Part shown: positions 8,804 to 16,773 of the stretch, one piece after another | Layout of the letters: each line of letters starts with the position of its first letter | How positions within the stretch are numbered: position 1 is the stretch's first letter | Origin: Taibaiella sp. | Lineage (GTDB): Bacteria > Bacteroidota > Bacteroidia > Chitinophagales > Chitinophagaceae | Length of the DNA: 64,000 nt | Direction: 5' to 3' | Assembly: GCA_013815385.1 (NCBI GenBank) | Contig: JACDGL010000006.1 | Location: forward strand, 124,001-188,000 | Made by a program: the position numbers and the translations under genes | Notes under the pieces: generated by a model | What the model was told of the DNA's origin: nothing | Databases searched by the model: none | What the model saw: only the letters and a program-made list of their open reading frames with translations

Positions 8804-9715
8804 GAAATCTACTATAGACATACGCTTCTTACCCTCCATCTGCAACTCGTCTATGTAAATCCATCCATCTGCTGCGGCAAAGCGGAAATACGTTTTATGG
8901 TCGGTATCATGTGTCCCTATCTCCTGGGTTGCAGGTGCCGGCTCGTAGTGTGCCTGGTATATCTTCATACTCCTGTCATCAAATAAGGTATATGCAGCGG
9001 GATTGGGTGAAAGCCCCCTGATAAGATCATTGATGGCTTTTACAGGTTGCTGCCAGTGTATAAGGGTATCGTCCTTAAATATTTTGGGTGCATGGCGTAG
9101 GATAGCATCTGTAACATCAGCCTGCGGCACCTCGGTAAGGGTACCATCAGCCAGTCCTTTTACGGTGCTTACCAATAGTTCAGCTCCGGCGTCCATCAGC
9201 TTATCGTGCAGGGTTCCTGCATTGTCTTCAGGCAATATAGGAACTGTTTTTTGGAGCAGGATATTGCCGGTATCTATTTCGTGCTTCAGGCGAAAGGTAG
9301 TGACTCCCGTTTCTGTTTCACCATTAATAATAGCCCAGTTAATAGGCGCCGCGCCACGGTATTGCGGCAACAGGGAAGCATGCACATTCACTGTGCCCAG
9401 GGGCGGCATATCCCATACAGCCACGGGCAGCATGCGGAAAGCAACTACAATATGCAGGTCGGCCTTATAGGAGGCCAGGTCATCTATAAAAGAGGGGTCT
9501 TTTAATTTTAACGGCTGTAGTACCGGTATGCCCTGCTGCATAGCAAATTGCTTTACGGCAGAGGAGTGCATCTGCTGGCCACGGCCGGCGGGCTTATCAG
9601 GCGCAGTAACCACAGCTACCACATTTGCACCTGACTGTACCAACGAGCTAAGCGACCCTACGGCAAAACCCGGTGTACCAAAGAAAACAATGCGCAACTG
9701 CTGAAAAGGAATCAT
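8783..9715 (-). CDS. fmt: Methionyl-tRNA formyltransferase
   Basis: This 310-residue enzyme formylates the methionine on initiator tRNA using 10-formyl-THF. The N-terminal formyltransferase domain has the G-T-P-G-F-A motif near residue 14 and the catalytic set N-V-H-A-S-L-L-P with R-G-A-A-P-I-N-W-A, followed by the Asp of H-E-I-D-T-G. A C-terminal OB-like tRNA-binding domain follows (about 205-310). The start is set by the ATG directly after a -7 promoter box (TAGCTTTG, four bases, ATG), which implies an almost leaderless mRNA. The 3' end overlaps aroQ by 21 bp in convergent orientation. Confidence 0.95.
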   Translation of the reverse strand: MIPFQQLRIVFFGTPGFAVGSLSSLVQSGANVVAVVTAPDKPAGRGQQMHSSAVKQFAMQQGIPVLQPLKLKDPSFIDDLASYKADLHIVVAFRMLPVAVWDMPPLGTVNVHASLLPQYRGAAPINWAIINGETETGVTTFRLKHEIDTGNILLQKTVPILPEDNAGTLHDKLMDAGAELLVSTVKGLADGTLTEVPQADVTDAILRHAPKIFKDDTLIHWQQPVKAINDLIRGLSPNPAAYTLFDDRSMKIYQAHYEPAPATQEIGTHDTDHKTYFRFAAADGWIYIDELQMEGKKRMSIVDFLRGFRA

Positions 9716-9719
9716 AACG

Positions 9720-9727
9720 CAAAGCTA
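9720..9727 (-). promoter_or_regulatory. -7 promoter box of fmt, four bases before the ATG
   Basis: Minus-strand TAGCTTTG exactly matches TAnnTTTG and is separated from the fmt ATG by only CGTT. Transcription would therefore start at or next to the A of the start codon. Confidence 0.55.
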
Positions 9728-9798
9728 AAACACTAAAACTTTCCATACCTGATTAAACCTTAATAACTTTAAGGTGTCCGAATAGAAATAAGGGTAAC

Positions 9799-10371
9799 AT
9801 GCCAGGAGCGGCACCAATAGCAGATGACCATATAATACTGGCGGCTTTCAGAGAGGAAGCTACCAGGGAGCAGGCTTTTACCCAGCTGGTATGTAAATAC
9901 CAGGAACGTCTCTACTGGCATATACGCCGCATGGTAGTAGTGCACGATGATGCAAATGATGTGATACAGAACATGTTCATCAAAGTTTGGAAGAACCTGG
10001 CCGAATTCAGGCAGGAAGCCAATCTGTATACCTGGCTGTATCGTATAGCTACCAATGAAGCCCTTACCTGGATAGACCAGGCTAAACGCCGGAATATTGT
10101 ATCCATAGATTCAGGCGCAGACGAAGAAGGCGGAGGCTATGGGGAAAAGATAGAAGCGGAAAGTGGTTATGATGCCAATAAAATTGAGTGGAAGTTGCAA
10201 AAGGCTATACAAGCGCTGCCCGAAAAACAGCGCGCCGTATTTAACTTACGGTATTATGATGAAATGCCTTATGAACAGATGTCAGAGGTGCTCGATACAT
10301 CGGTAGGGGCGTTGAAGGCATCCTATCACCACGCGGTAAAAAAAGTGGAGGCATTTGTGCTGAACAATTAA
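9799..10371 (+). CDS. ECF-type RNA polymerase sigma factor
   Basis: This 190-residue sigma-70 family member of the extracytoplasmic-function class has region 2 at about residues 25-95 (Q-E-R-L-Y-W-H-I-R-R, D-D-A-N-D-V-I-Q-N-M-F-I-K-V-W) and region 4 at about 130-185 (A-L-P-E-K-Q-R-A-V-F-N-L-R-Y, then the helix-turn-helix). There is no region 3, as expected for ECF factors. It leads a three-gene unit: the next gene encodes a single-pass membrane protein placed like an anti-sigma factor, and the third a Spy/CpxP-like periplasmic protein, suggesting envelope or metal stress sensing. The 10-mer AACTTTAAGG occurs 24 bp before the start and again before the next gene. Confidence 0.9.
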   Translation: MPGAAPIADDHIILAAFREEATREQAFTQLVCKYQERLYWHIRRMVVVHDDANDVIQNMFIKVWKNLAEFRQEANLYTWLYRIATNEALTWIDQAKRRNIVSIDSGADEEGGGYGEKIEAESGYDANKIEWKLQKAIQALPEKQRAVFNLRYYDEMPYEQMSEVLDTSVGALKASYHHAVKKVEAFVLNN

Positions 10372-10413
10372 ACTTTAAGGCCTTTAAAACGTCTTATATA
10401 CAGAGAAAGAACA

Positions 10414-11091
10414 ATGAATGAGCGCAATGACATACTGATAGAACTGGAGAACATGGGTAGCGCGCTGGCTATACTGGACCGTACTATGCCCTATATAATA
10501 CCTACGGGATATTTTGCGGGCCTGGTACATACTGTATTTAACAGGATGGCCATAGAGGATGCAGCAGACCCTGTATTGGTTACTAACAAACAGCTTCCTT
10601 ACTCCGTACCGGCCGGGTATTTTGATCTGCTACCGGGTGAGGTGATGCGAAATGTAGACAGCCTATTTGCAACAACCCTTCCCGATGGCGCTAATTTACT
10701 GGATGTGCCATCAGGCTATTTCGAATCATTACCTGAAAAGATATTAGCGGCAGCAAAAGCATCGGAACAAACAAAAACGAAGATAATACCGCTGCGCAGA
10801 GGGGTATGGAAAAAGGTACGGTTAGCGGCTGCGGCCGTATTATTACTCGGTATTGGCATGGGTATTTACAAAGTGGCAGAAAGGCCTGCACCTATGAATG
10901 TAGCAAACGAATTGGCCATGGTGGATAATGGAGCCATTACGAGCTATATATCTCAAAATATAGATGACTTTGACCAGGATATGATAGCACGTGGCCTTTC
11001 TAAAAAAGATATTGATGCTGCCGCAGAGGAAATAGATGCACAGGATATACAGGAATATCTGGATGAAAATGGCTGGCAGCACACTGAATAA
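10414..11091 (+). CDS. Single-pass membrane protein with three P-x-G-Y-F repeats; candidate anti-sigma factor
   Basis: This 225-residue protein has no signal peptide. It has a presumed cytoplasmic N-terminal part, one membrane helix at about 135-152 and an acidic C-terminal part on the other side. The N-terminal part carries three copies of a repeat centred on P-x-G-Y-F: I-I-P-T-G-Y-F (28-34), S-V-P-A-G-Y-F-D-L-L (64-73) and D-V-P-S-G-Y-F-E-S-L (97-106), spaced by about 35 residues. No classical zinc-binding anti-sigma motif (HxxxCxxC) is visible. Position directly behind an ECF sigma gene (42 bp gap) suggests it binds that sigma factor, with the repeats as likely contact surface; this is inference. 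Confidence 0.7.
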   Translation: MNERNDILIELENMGSALAILDRTMPYIIPTGYFAGLVHTVFNRMAIEDAADPVLVTNKQLPYSVPAGYFDLLPGEVMRNVDSLFATTLPDGANLLDVPSGYFESLPEKILAAAKASEQTKTKIIPLRRGVWKKVRLAAAAVLLLGIGMGIYKVAERPAPMNVANELAMVDNGAITSYISQNIDDFDQDMIARGLSKKDIDAAAEEIDAQDIQEYLDENGWQHTE

Positions 11092-11121
11092 TTATTATTG
11101 TATTTATAAGATGATAGGATC

Positions 11122-11628
11122 ATGAAACGCTTACTGTATATAACCCTTTGTTTAGCGCTTATCGCTAATGCAGCCCCTGCACAGGTACGCAGGCCCGTCC
11201 GCCCGGCCGCGCATCCTGAGCGTGCCGCGATGGCCCACCCTATGCGTGCACGTATAGAACGCATACATGCTATTAAGGTGGCCTATATAACCGACAAGTT
11301 GCATTTTACTTCAGAGCAGTCTGCTAAATTCTGGCCGGTGTATGGTAAGTACGAGGAAGACATAAAGGCAACACGTAAGCAGTTTTTCCAGAAGTACAAG
11401 AATACCAACCCCGACCAGGCAGATGATAATACATCGCGCCAGTTTATAGAAGATAACCTTGATTACCAGCAGGAAGTGCTGAATACAAGAAGACGGTATA
11501 ATGATGAATTCCAGAAGGTGCTTTCTCCTCAGCAGGTTGCTGACCTGTATAAATCTGAACGGGAATTTAATCTGCTACTGATACAGCAATTGAAGAAAAG
11601 GCAGGCGGAAGGTGCCGGAGTGGAATAG
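11122..11628 (+). CDS. Spy/CpxP-like periplasmic protein
   Basis: This 168-residue protein has a Sec signal peptide (cleavage after about residue 20, A-P-A-Q) and a mostly helical, charged mature part. Residues 50-150 show the pattern of Spy/CpxP and CnrX-type heavy-metal resistance proteins: two helices around L-H-F-T-S-E-Q-S-A-K-F-W-P-V-Y and L-S-P-Q-Q-V-A-D-L-Y, resembling the LTxxQ-type repeats. Such proteins act as periplasmic chaperones or stress/metal sensors. It is third in the ECF sigma unit (30 bp after the membrane protein), which fits a sensor/effector role for that pathway. The exact ligand cannot be read from the sequence. Confidence 0.75.
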   Translation: MKRLLYITLCLALIANAAPAQVRRPVRPAAHPERAAMAHPMRARIERIHAIKVAYITDKLHFTSEQSAKFWPVYGKYEEDIKATRKQFFQKYKNTNPDQADDNTSRQFIEDNLDYQQEVLNTRRRYNDEFQKVLSPQQVADLYKSEREFNLLLIQQLKKRQAEGAGVE

Positions 11629-11652
11629 CAAACTAATGGTATAGTGTACTGT

Positions 11653-12399
11653 TTACAAATTCGCCACCGGCGTTTTTACATCGTGATAAAATAAGAATTG
11701 CCAGCCTCCCTTTTTGCCTTGCTGTGCATATTGTTCGCGTAGCTGCATCGACCTTTTCCCATCATAGTCGTACTTGGCTATGTACTTCATTTTTAACTGC
11801 TTTAACTGAGGCGCCTCATCGCCACCAAAGAAAATTTTATCCACTCCATCATCCAGCAGGTAAACAATATGTTGCGGGCAGTGGCCGCCGGAATGGGTGT
11901 AGCCTATATAGCCATCTATCAGGCCATCTTCACCATCCAGCCATTTTACCTGTGTAGAGGATAAAAGAGGTTCCAGCTCAGCAGGATGGTAGGATGGGTA
12001 GCCTGTCTGTAATGCATAGTCGGCCTCGGGTCTGTAGATGTAATAATCGGCATTAGGGAAAGTAGTTTTGATGATGCCGGAGCTATCCTTGTATACCACA
12101 CCGCCTGAATGGTCTTTGTGGAGGTGCGACATTAATACTTTAGTTACATCAGCAGGTTGGTACCCATGATCGCGGATATTGGTGTGTATCATCAGTTCCC
12201 CATCGCTGCCAGTGAAGCCAAGACCCATATCGAACACTACAAGGTCCTTATCTGTTACTACTAAAAAGGGCTGTACTTCTACCAGTAAAGAGCCTGTAGG
12301 GCGGTCGTTCAATTCATCGGACTGCATATTGAAAGGAACAAATTCTTTATCCCTGCCTACAGTAAATACACCTTCTGAAAGGGGAAATATCTTAGCCAT
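11653..12399 (-). CDS. MBL-fold metallohydrolase
   Basis: This 248-residue protein has a metallo-beta-lactamase fold. The metal motif S-H-L-H-K-D-H is at residues 91-97 (His92, His94, Asp96, His97), with further ligands in S-G-G-H-C-P-Q-H-I and F-F-G-G-D-E. It has no signal peptide, so it is cytoplasmic. The overall pattern (V-F-D-M-G-L-G-F, H-S-G-G-V, Y-T-H-S-G-G-H-C-P-Q-H) resembles lactonase/hydrolase-type members rather than true beta-lactamases. The substrate is unknown. It sits just upstream of rodA on the same strand, separated by 12 bases from rodA's stop. A -7 promoter box lies seven bases before its ATG. Confidence 0.8.
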   Translation of the reverse strand: MAKIFPLSEGVFTVGRDKEFVPFNMQSDELNDRPTGSLLVEVQPFLVVTDKDLVVFDMGLGFTGSDGELMIHTNIRDHGYQPADVTKVLMSHLHKDHSGGVVYKDSSGIIKTTFPNADYYIYRPEADYALQTGYPSYHPAELEPLLSSTQVKWLDGEDGLIDGYIGYTHSGGHCPQHIVYLLDDGVDKIFFGGDEAPQLKQLKMKYIAKYDYDGKRSMQLREQYAQQGKKGGWQFLFYHDVKTPVANL

Positions 12400-12406
12400 G
12401 CTGCAG

Positions 12407-12414
12407 CAAAGTTA
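12407..12414 (-). promoter_or_regulatory. -7 promoter box of the MBL hydrolase gene
   Basis: Minus-strand TAACTTTG exactly matches TAnnTTTG and ends seven bases before the ATG, predicting a leader of only a few bases. It overlaps the last codons of rodA. Confidence 0.5.
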
Positions 12415-13731
12415 ACGTATCAGCATCTGCCTGTCCATATCAAGCCGCAGCAGTATGAAAATGAGAATACTGAATGCCAGCAGTGAGGAACCCCCATAGC
12501 TGAGGAATGGCAGCGTAATGCCTATAACAGGGGCAAGACCTATGGTCATAGATATATTTACCGCGAAGTGAAAGAACAGGATACACGCAACACAATAGGC
12601 ATAGATACGGCTGAAAGGAGAACGCTGACGCTCTGCGAGGTATATGATGCGTAGCATTAGCAATACATACAGTGATATTAAGCCCAGGCTGCCGAGAAAG
12701 CCAAACTGCTCGCCAATGGCACAAAAAATAAAGTCGGTTTTCTGCTCAGGTACAAATTCATTCTTGGTAGAGGTGCCATTGAGATACCCTTTGCCTGCAA
12801 AGCCGCCGGAGCCAATGGCTATCTTTGATTGTATCACATTGTAGTCCGAGCTGTTGCCTTTTTTCTCCTCACCATCCTCCAGTTTTCTCTGGTATTCTTC
12901 CGGCACCTGCTGGCCTATAGTAGAAAAGATACGGTCTATCTGGTGTGCCTGCAGCACGTGCTTAAACGCAAAGGGAACGGCCAGCTGCGAAAAGAGCATG
13001 CAAGCTGCCCATATGCCTACCAGCATTATCCACGCCATAAGGTGGCGCTTTAAGGTATCGCGGGTAATGAAGCCAACAACTATTGCAAGCACAGTAAGGA
13101 TAATGAATAATATATGCCGGTCTATAAGCAATGTGGCAAGCACCAGCGCTATCAGCGAAAAGCCAATGACCAGGATACTGTTAGGCAACCCCTCCCGGTA
13201 CATCACCAGGAAGAAACAAAAATAAACAAGCGCCAGGCCTGTTTCTTTTTGCAGGACAATAAGCACTGCAGGTACGAGCGCAATAGCCACGCCTACCAGC
13301 CTGTGCTTGGTGGTCTTAAAATTCGTTTCAGGCAGGGAGATGAACTTGGCAAGGGCCAGCGCAGTAAATATCTTACAAACCTCGCCCGGCTGAAAACGGA
13401 AACTGCCCACCCCCAGCCATGAGCGCGAGCCCTTGACATCAACACCAAGAAAGATAGTTATGAATAGCAGGAACAGGCCACCTGTATAAGACAGAAAAGA
13501 AATATTGGAAAAGAATTTGCTATCGGTAAGGATAATAATAAGCCCCAGGAACAACGCAATACCGAAAAACATAACCTGTTTCATGTAGGCTTTGTTCATC
13601 ATGATGATTGGGTCTGCTGTGCGGTGCTCTACAGAGAATACTGCCAGCAGCCCTACTATTACCAATGTGAGGTATAGCAGAAAAGTGATGGCATCTACCC
13701 GGCTGAATAAAGATTTGTGCGTAGTGCTCAT
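12412..13731 (-). CDS. rodA: Peptidoglycan glycosyltransferase RodA (SEDS family)
   Basis: This 439-residue polytopic membrane protein is of the SEDS family. RodA polymerises lipid II into glycan strands in the elongation machinery together with class B PBP2. Visible family features are about ten membrane helices, G-S-R-S-W-L-G-V-G-S-F-R-F-Q-P-G-E-V-C-K near residues 110-130, Q-S-K-I-A-I-G-S-G-G-F-A-G-K-G-Y-L-N-G-T, and near the C-terminus G-L-A-P-V-I-G-I-T-L-P-F-L-S-Y-G-G-S-S. A long non-membrane loop (about 275-310) holds K-L-E-D-G-E-E-K. It is directly downstream of mrdA (two bases between them), which decides RodA rather than FtsW. Confidence 0.95.
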   Translation of the reverse strand: MSTTHKSLFSRVDAITFLLYLTLVIVGLLAVFSVEHRTADPIIMMNKAYMKQVMFFGIALFLGLIIILTDSKFFSNISFLSYTGGLFLLFITIFLGVDVKGSRSWLGVGSFRFQPGEVCKIFTALALAKFISLPETNFKTTKHRLVGVAIALVPAVLIVLQKETGLALVYFCFFLVMYREGLPNSILVIGFSLIALVLATLLIDRHILFIILTVLAIVVGFITRDTLKRHLMAWIMLVGIWAACMLFSQLAVPFAFKHVLQAHQIDRIFSTIGQQVPEEYQRKLEDGEEKKGNSSDYNVIQSKIAIGSGGFAGKGYLNGTSTKNEFVPEQKTDFIFCAIGEQFGFLGSLGLISLYVLLMLRIIYLAERQRSPFSRIYAYCVACILFFHFAVNISMTIGLAPVIGITLPFLSYGGSSLLAFSILIFILLRLDMDRQMLIR

Positions 13732-13733
13732 AG

Positions 13734-15764
13734 TTATTTAGCCCTGGGTTTCTTTTTTAAATTTTCTCGGAACCATTGTGCTGCCATAGCAGTAGCTTCC
13801 GCACGCATTATACTATCAGTATATTTTTTGTGCGCCACGCGCTCGTTATATACCGTTGCATAGTGCAGGCGCTGTGCAGAATCTATAAGATACACATTGT
13901 GATTAATAAGGTGCGCATTATACATCTTGTCTTCCACTGCTTTGCGCGCCACAGCCACAGAATCTTTAAGATATTTTTCTATCAGCAAACTGGCTATGGG
14001 GGCTGCCCACGTGGCACCAAAGCCCGCATTCTCAACCGATACCGCAATGGCGATCCTCGGATTTTCGCGTGGTGCAAAGGCTACGAACATGGAGTGATTA
14101 GGCATCTTCACTACTTCGCCATTCACAATTGCTTTATTTTCCACCGTTCCCGTTTTAGCACAGATGTTGATGCCTGCTATTTTAGCGCCAGCCGCGGTGC
14201 CGCTCTCCACCACATCCTGCATGGCCTGCTGTATTACGGAGTAGGTGCTGTCTGTGATGTTGGTCACCTTGTGCTTTACGAGATAATCCTTCAGTGCCGG
14301 GTCTTTACTATTGCTATCTATAGACTTTACAAAGTGCGGTGTATAATAAAAGCCCTTGTTGGCAATAATACACATGCCGTTGGCCATCTGTAACGGGGTG
14401 AGGGCCAACTCGCCCTGACCCATGCCCACAAACACAATGGTGCAGGAGTTCCATACGCCGTGGTAACGCTTGTTGTAGTATGTCGAATCAGGCAGCAGGC
14501 CGGTACCTTCAAAAGGTATATCAATACCGGTACGGTGGCCATAGCCAAAATTATAAAAGTAGTCGTGCCATTTTTGCAAGCCGTTCTTTACACCTTTAAA
14601 ATCCTTATCGTCCACTGTAAGCCTGAAGATGTGGGAAAAATAAGAATTGCACGAGTGCGCCAGCGCCAGCCTGAAATTGGCGGCATGTCCTGCATCGTGG
14701 TGCTCGCATGCTATGGGCCTGCCGCAACCATTGTAGCTGCCATAGCAGGCCAGTCCGAATGAAGGCGTGATAGCACCAACATCCAGCGCCACCAGGCCAG
14801 TCATGGGCTTGATTGTAGAGCCCGGCTGGTAGGAGGCCTGCGTAGCATGGTTATACAGTGGATGCGTAGCATCGCGGTAGAGGGCTGCATAGTTCTTAGA
14901 TCGGTCGCGGCCGCGCAGTAAATTCGGATCATAGGTGGGACTGCTGACCAGCGCCAGGATGCCGCCCGTTTTAGGATCTATAGCTACTACACTGCCTATC
15001 TTATTGGTCATCAGCTTTTCGGCATAGGCCTGTAGCTCGGCATCCATGTATAGCTGAAGGCTCCTCCCTGCAACGGCAGGTGTATCCAGCATCCCCTTTT
15101 TGTAAGGATCGCGGGGACGGTTGAAGTTATCACGCTCCAGGAAGTAGGTGCCGCGCTGGCCGCGTAATACCTCCTCATAAGATCGTTCCAGCCCATTCAT
15201 TCCGGTATAATCGCCCTGCTGGTAGGTTGCGTAGCGATCATTCTTCAGCATTTCGGGCGATACCTCGCCTATATACCCCAGCGCTATGCCGGCAGTAGGG
15301 TTAGGATAGGTACGTATGTACCGCTGTATCAGATCATAACCGGTGAAGAGATAATTATTCTCCTGGAAGCGGGCGGTCTGCTCCGGGTTCAGCTCTTCCA
15401 TGAATACGCTCTGGCGCATGCCACCATTGCGGATGCGTACCTTCTGAAATGTTTTGATATACGCCTCGCGGCTGATGCCCAGCGCATTGCAGAACTGTGC
15501 CGTATCAAACGTTTTAGGAACCGTATTAGGGGTTACCATCAGGTCGTACACCACCTGATTGTAGAGCATTACCTTGCCCTTGCGGTCATAGATAACGCCA
15601 CGTGGCGGATACACTATTTTTTTATAGATGGTAATATCATTGGCCATTATCTTGTACTTGCTCTCGAAAAGCTGTAGAAATAACAGCCTCACCAATATCA
15701 CTGCCGCAATACCGATAAAGATGAACCTGACGATGAACTGGCGCGGGTTTGCCGCATTAGGCAT
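13734..15764 (-). CDS. mrdA: Penicillin-binding protein 2 (class B transpeptidase of the elongasome)
   Basis: This 676-residue protein has one N-terminal membrane helix (about 10-33), a PBP dimerisation/pedestal domain (about 50-230) and a C-terminal transpeptidase domain. All three active-site motifs are present: S-T-I-K at 316-319 with nucleophile Ser316, S-C-N at 371-373, and K-T-G at 537-539. It cross-links nascent peptidoglycan at the lateral wall in complex with RodA, encoded immediately downstream. The tail after about residue 620 is basic and longer than in enterobacterial PBP2. It is the first gene of the mrdA-rodA unit, which the MBL hydrolase gene follows. Confidence 0.95.
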   Translation of the reverse strand: MPNAANPRQFIVRFIFIGIAAVILVRLLFLQLFESKYKIMANDITIYKKIVYPPRGVIYDRKGKVMLYNQVVYDLMVTPNTVPKTFDTAQFCNALGISREAYIKTFQKVRIRNGGMRQSVFMEELNPEQTARFQENNYLFTGYDLIQRYIRTYPNPTAGIALGYIGEVSPEMLKNDRYATYQQGDYTGMNGLERSYEEVLRGQRGTYFLERDNFNRPRDPYKKGMLDTPAVAGRSLQLYMDAELQAYAEKLMTNKIGSVVAIDPKTGGILALVSSPTYDPNLLRGRDRSKNYAALYRDATHPLYNHATQASYQPGSTIKPMTGLVALDVGAITPSFGLACYGSYNGCGRPIACEHHDAGHAANFRLALAHSCNSYFSHIFRLTVDDKDFKGVKNGLQKWHDYFYNFGYGHRTGIDIPFEGTGLLPDSTYYNKRYHGVWNSCTIVFVGMGQGELALTPLQMANGMCIIANKGFYYTPHFVKSIDSNSKDPALKDYLVKHKVTNITDSTYSVIQQAMQDVVESGTAAGAKIAGINICAKTGTVENKAIVNGEVVKMPNHSMFVAFAPRENPRIAIAVSVENAGFGATWAAPIASLLIEKYLKDSVAVARKAVEDKMYNAHLINHNVYLIDSAQRLHYATVYNERVAHKKYTDSIMRAEATAMAAQWFRENLKKKPRAK

Positions 15765-15896
15765 GGCTACAAAAATTTAAAAGGGGAACTTACTACAAAC
15801 CTACTGGAAAACGAAGGTAAAAAGAAGTAAGATCAGTAATGGAAGTGAAAAATAAACACTTAGCAGAAGTAGCATGGAAGCTTGTTTTCAGAAATG

Positions 15897-15928
15897 TTTG
15901 GGATTTTTAAAAAGGCAATGTAAATTTG
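15897..15928 (+). promoter_or_regulatory. Complete Bacteroidota promoter for tRNA-Gln
   Basis: A TTTG at 15897-15900 and TAAATTTG at 15921-15928 are separated by exactly 20 bases. This matches the TTTG-N19-21-TAnnTTTG consensus of the Bacteroidota primary sigma factor. Predicted transcription start is near 15932, about 17 bases before the mature tRNA end. Confidence 0.75.
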
Positions 15929-15948
15929 CAGCCCCGTACACGGTGGAG

Positions 15949-16019
15949 AGTCCGATGGTGTAACGGTAGCACAACAGTTTTTGGTACTGTTTGTCCTGGT
16001 TCGAATCCAGGTCGGACTA
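15949..16019 (+). tRNA. tRNA-Gln (anticodon TTG)
   Basis: The sequence folds as a full cloverleaf. The acceptor is AGTCCGA/TCGGACT with discriminator A; the D arm is GTGT/GCAC with an AACGGTA loop. The anticodon stem is ACAGT/ACTGT with loop TTTTGGT, whose positions 34-36 are TTG, reading CAA/CAG glutamine codons. The T arm is CCTGG/CCAGG with loop TTCGAAT. The variable loop has four bases. No CCA is encoded directly; the next base is C and then AGG. It has its own promoter and terminator and no neighbouring tRNA gene. Confidence 0.95.
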
Positions 16020-16027
16020 CAGGAGGG

Positions 16028-16061
16028 AAAAAAGCTACTTTTTGATAAGGTAGCTTTTTTT
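16028..16061 (+). terminator. Terminator of the tRNA-Gln unit
   Basis: An 11-bp stem AAAAAAGCTAC / GTAGCTTTTTT with an 11-base loop and a run of seven T starts nine bases after the tRNA end. It is a classical intrinsic terminator. Confidence 0.9.
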
Positions 16062-16196
16062 ATTCCGCTCAAATAGAAACATTGAAAAGCTGTTTAATAG
16101 GTTAGCTAACCCCTTTCTTGCTTCACGCTCTTATATTCCTGCTTCAGCCATAAGTGTTCAGCGTTATATAAAGTGGTTGCTACTTTTACAAAAACT

Positions 16197-16631
16197 ATGA
16201 ACATGAAAACCATTTTATCAGCCGGACTATTACTTATGGGTGGGGCTATGCTCTTTACAGCGTGCAGCAAAAGCGATAGTACTACTCCTGTAGCAACTAA
16301 CAGCACTAAAATAATAGGAACCTGGAAAAAAATATTTGATGCAACGGATGCTAACAACAATGGCATTCCCGATGCGAGCGAAAAAATAGCACCTGCCTCG
16401 GGCGACTATGAATATCAGACGTACAAAACGGGTGGCGCATTTTTAGATAGCCTGAAAGCGCCGGGTATAGCAGGAACATCGTCAGGCAGCTGGTCTATTA
16501 CAGGAGACTATCGTATTCTTGTATCCCCCAACACCATGATCGGAAAGCTATACCAGCTTGACGCTACCACAATGATAATACTGGATACATCAGTACATCC
16601 GTCACAGTGGGTGGCATATTCCAAACAGTAA
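16197..16631 (+). CDS. Small lipoprotein with lipocalin-like pattern
   Basis: The product is about 144 residues from the chosen ATG at 16197; a GTG 24 bases upstream would add eight residues that do not belong to the signal. An SPII signal ends at F-T-A-C-S. The mature part contains I-I-G-T-W-K-K-I-F and later G-S-W-S-I-T-G-D-Y, the G-x-W pattern of lipocalin-like lipoproteins common in Bacteroidota, plus a Ca-binding-like D-A-N-N-N-G-I-P-D-A-S-E stretch that resembles a dockerin/thrombospondin-3 loop. It is probably exposed on the outer membrane. Function is unknown. A TACTTTTA box close to the -7 consensus precedes it and a strong terminator follows. Confidence 0.75.
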   Translation: MNMKTILSAGLLLMGGAMLFTACSKSDSTTPVATNSTKIIGTWKKIFDATDANNNGIPDASEKIAPASGDYEYQTYKTGGAFLDSLKAPGIAGTSSGSWSITGDYRILVSPNTMIGKLYQLDATTMIILDTSVHPSQWVAYSKQ

Positions 16632-16652
16632 TTTTTTTGAGTAGTATTACGG

Positions 16653-16680
16653 ATACCTGGCTCAGACCAGGTATTTTTTT
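16653..16680 (+). terminator. Terminator after the lipocalin-like lipoprotein gene
   Basis: The stem ATACCTGG / CCAGGTAT with loop CTCAGA is followed directly by seven T. It is a clear intrinsic terminator. Confidence 0.9.
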
Positions 16681-16710
16681 GCGATGTTACTAAGATTTAC
16701 GTTTTCACTA

Positions 16711-16742
16711 AAATAAATAGAGGCCATTTAGTGGCCTCTATT
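16711..16742 (-). terminator. Terminator of the HU gene
   Basis: An 11-bp inverted repeat AATAGAGGCCA / TGGCCTCTATT with a five-base loop is followed on the minus strand by TATTTTAG. It lies 32 bases after the HU stop codon. Confidence 0.8.
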
Positions 16743-16773
16743 AGTAACAATACCGGATATAAAATAATAAAGA

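Noticed and set aside
13776-14393. 205-aa antisense ORF inside mrdA
   Set aside because: mrdA has all catalytic motifs in the other frame; this one is His/Tyr/Cys-rich shadow sequence.
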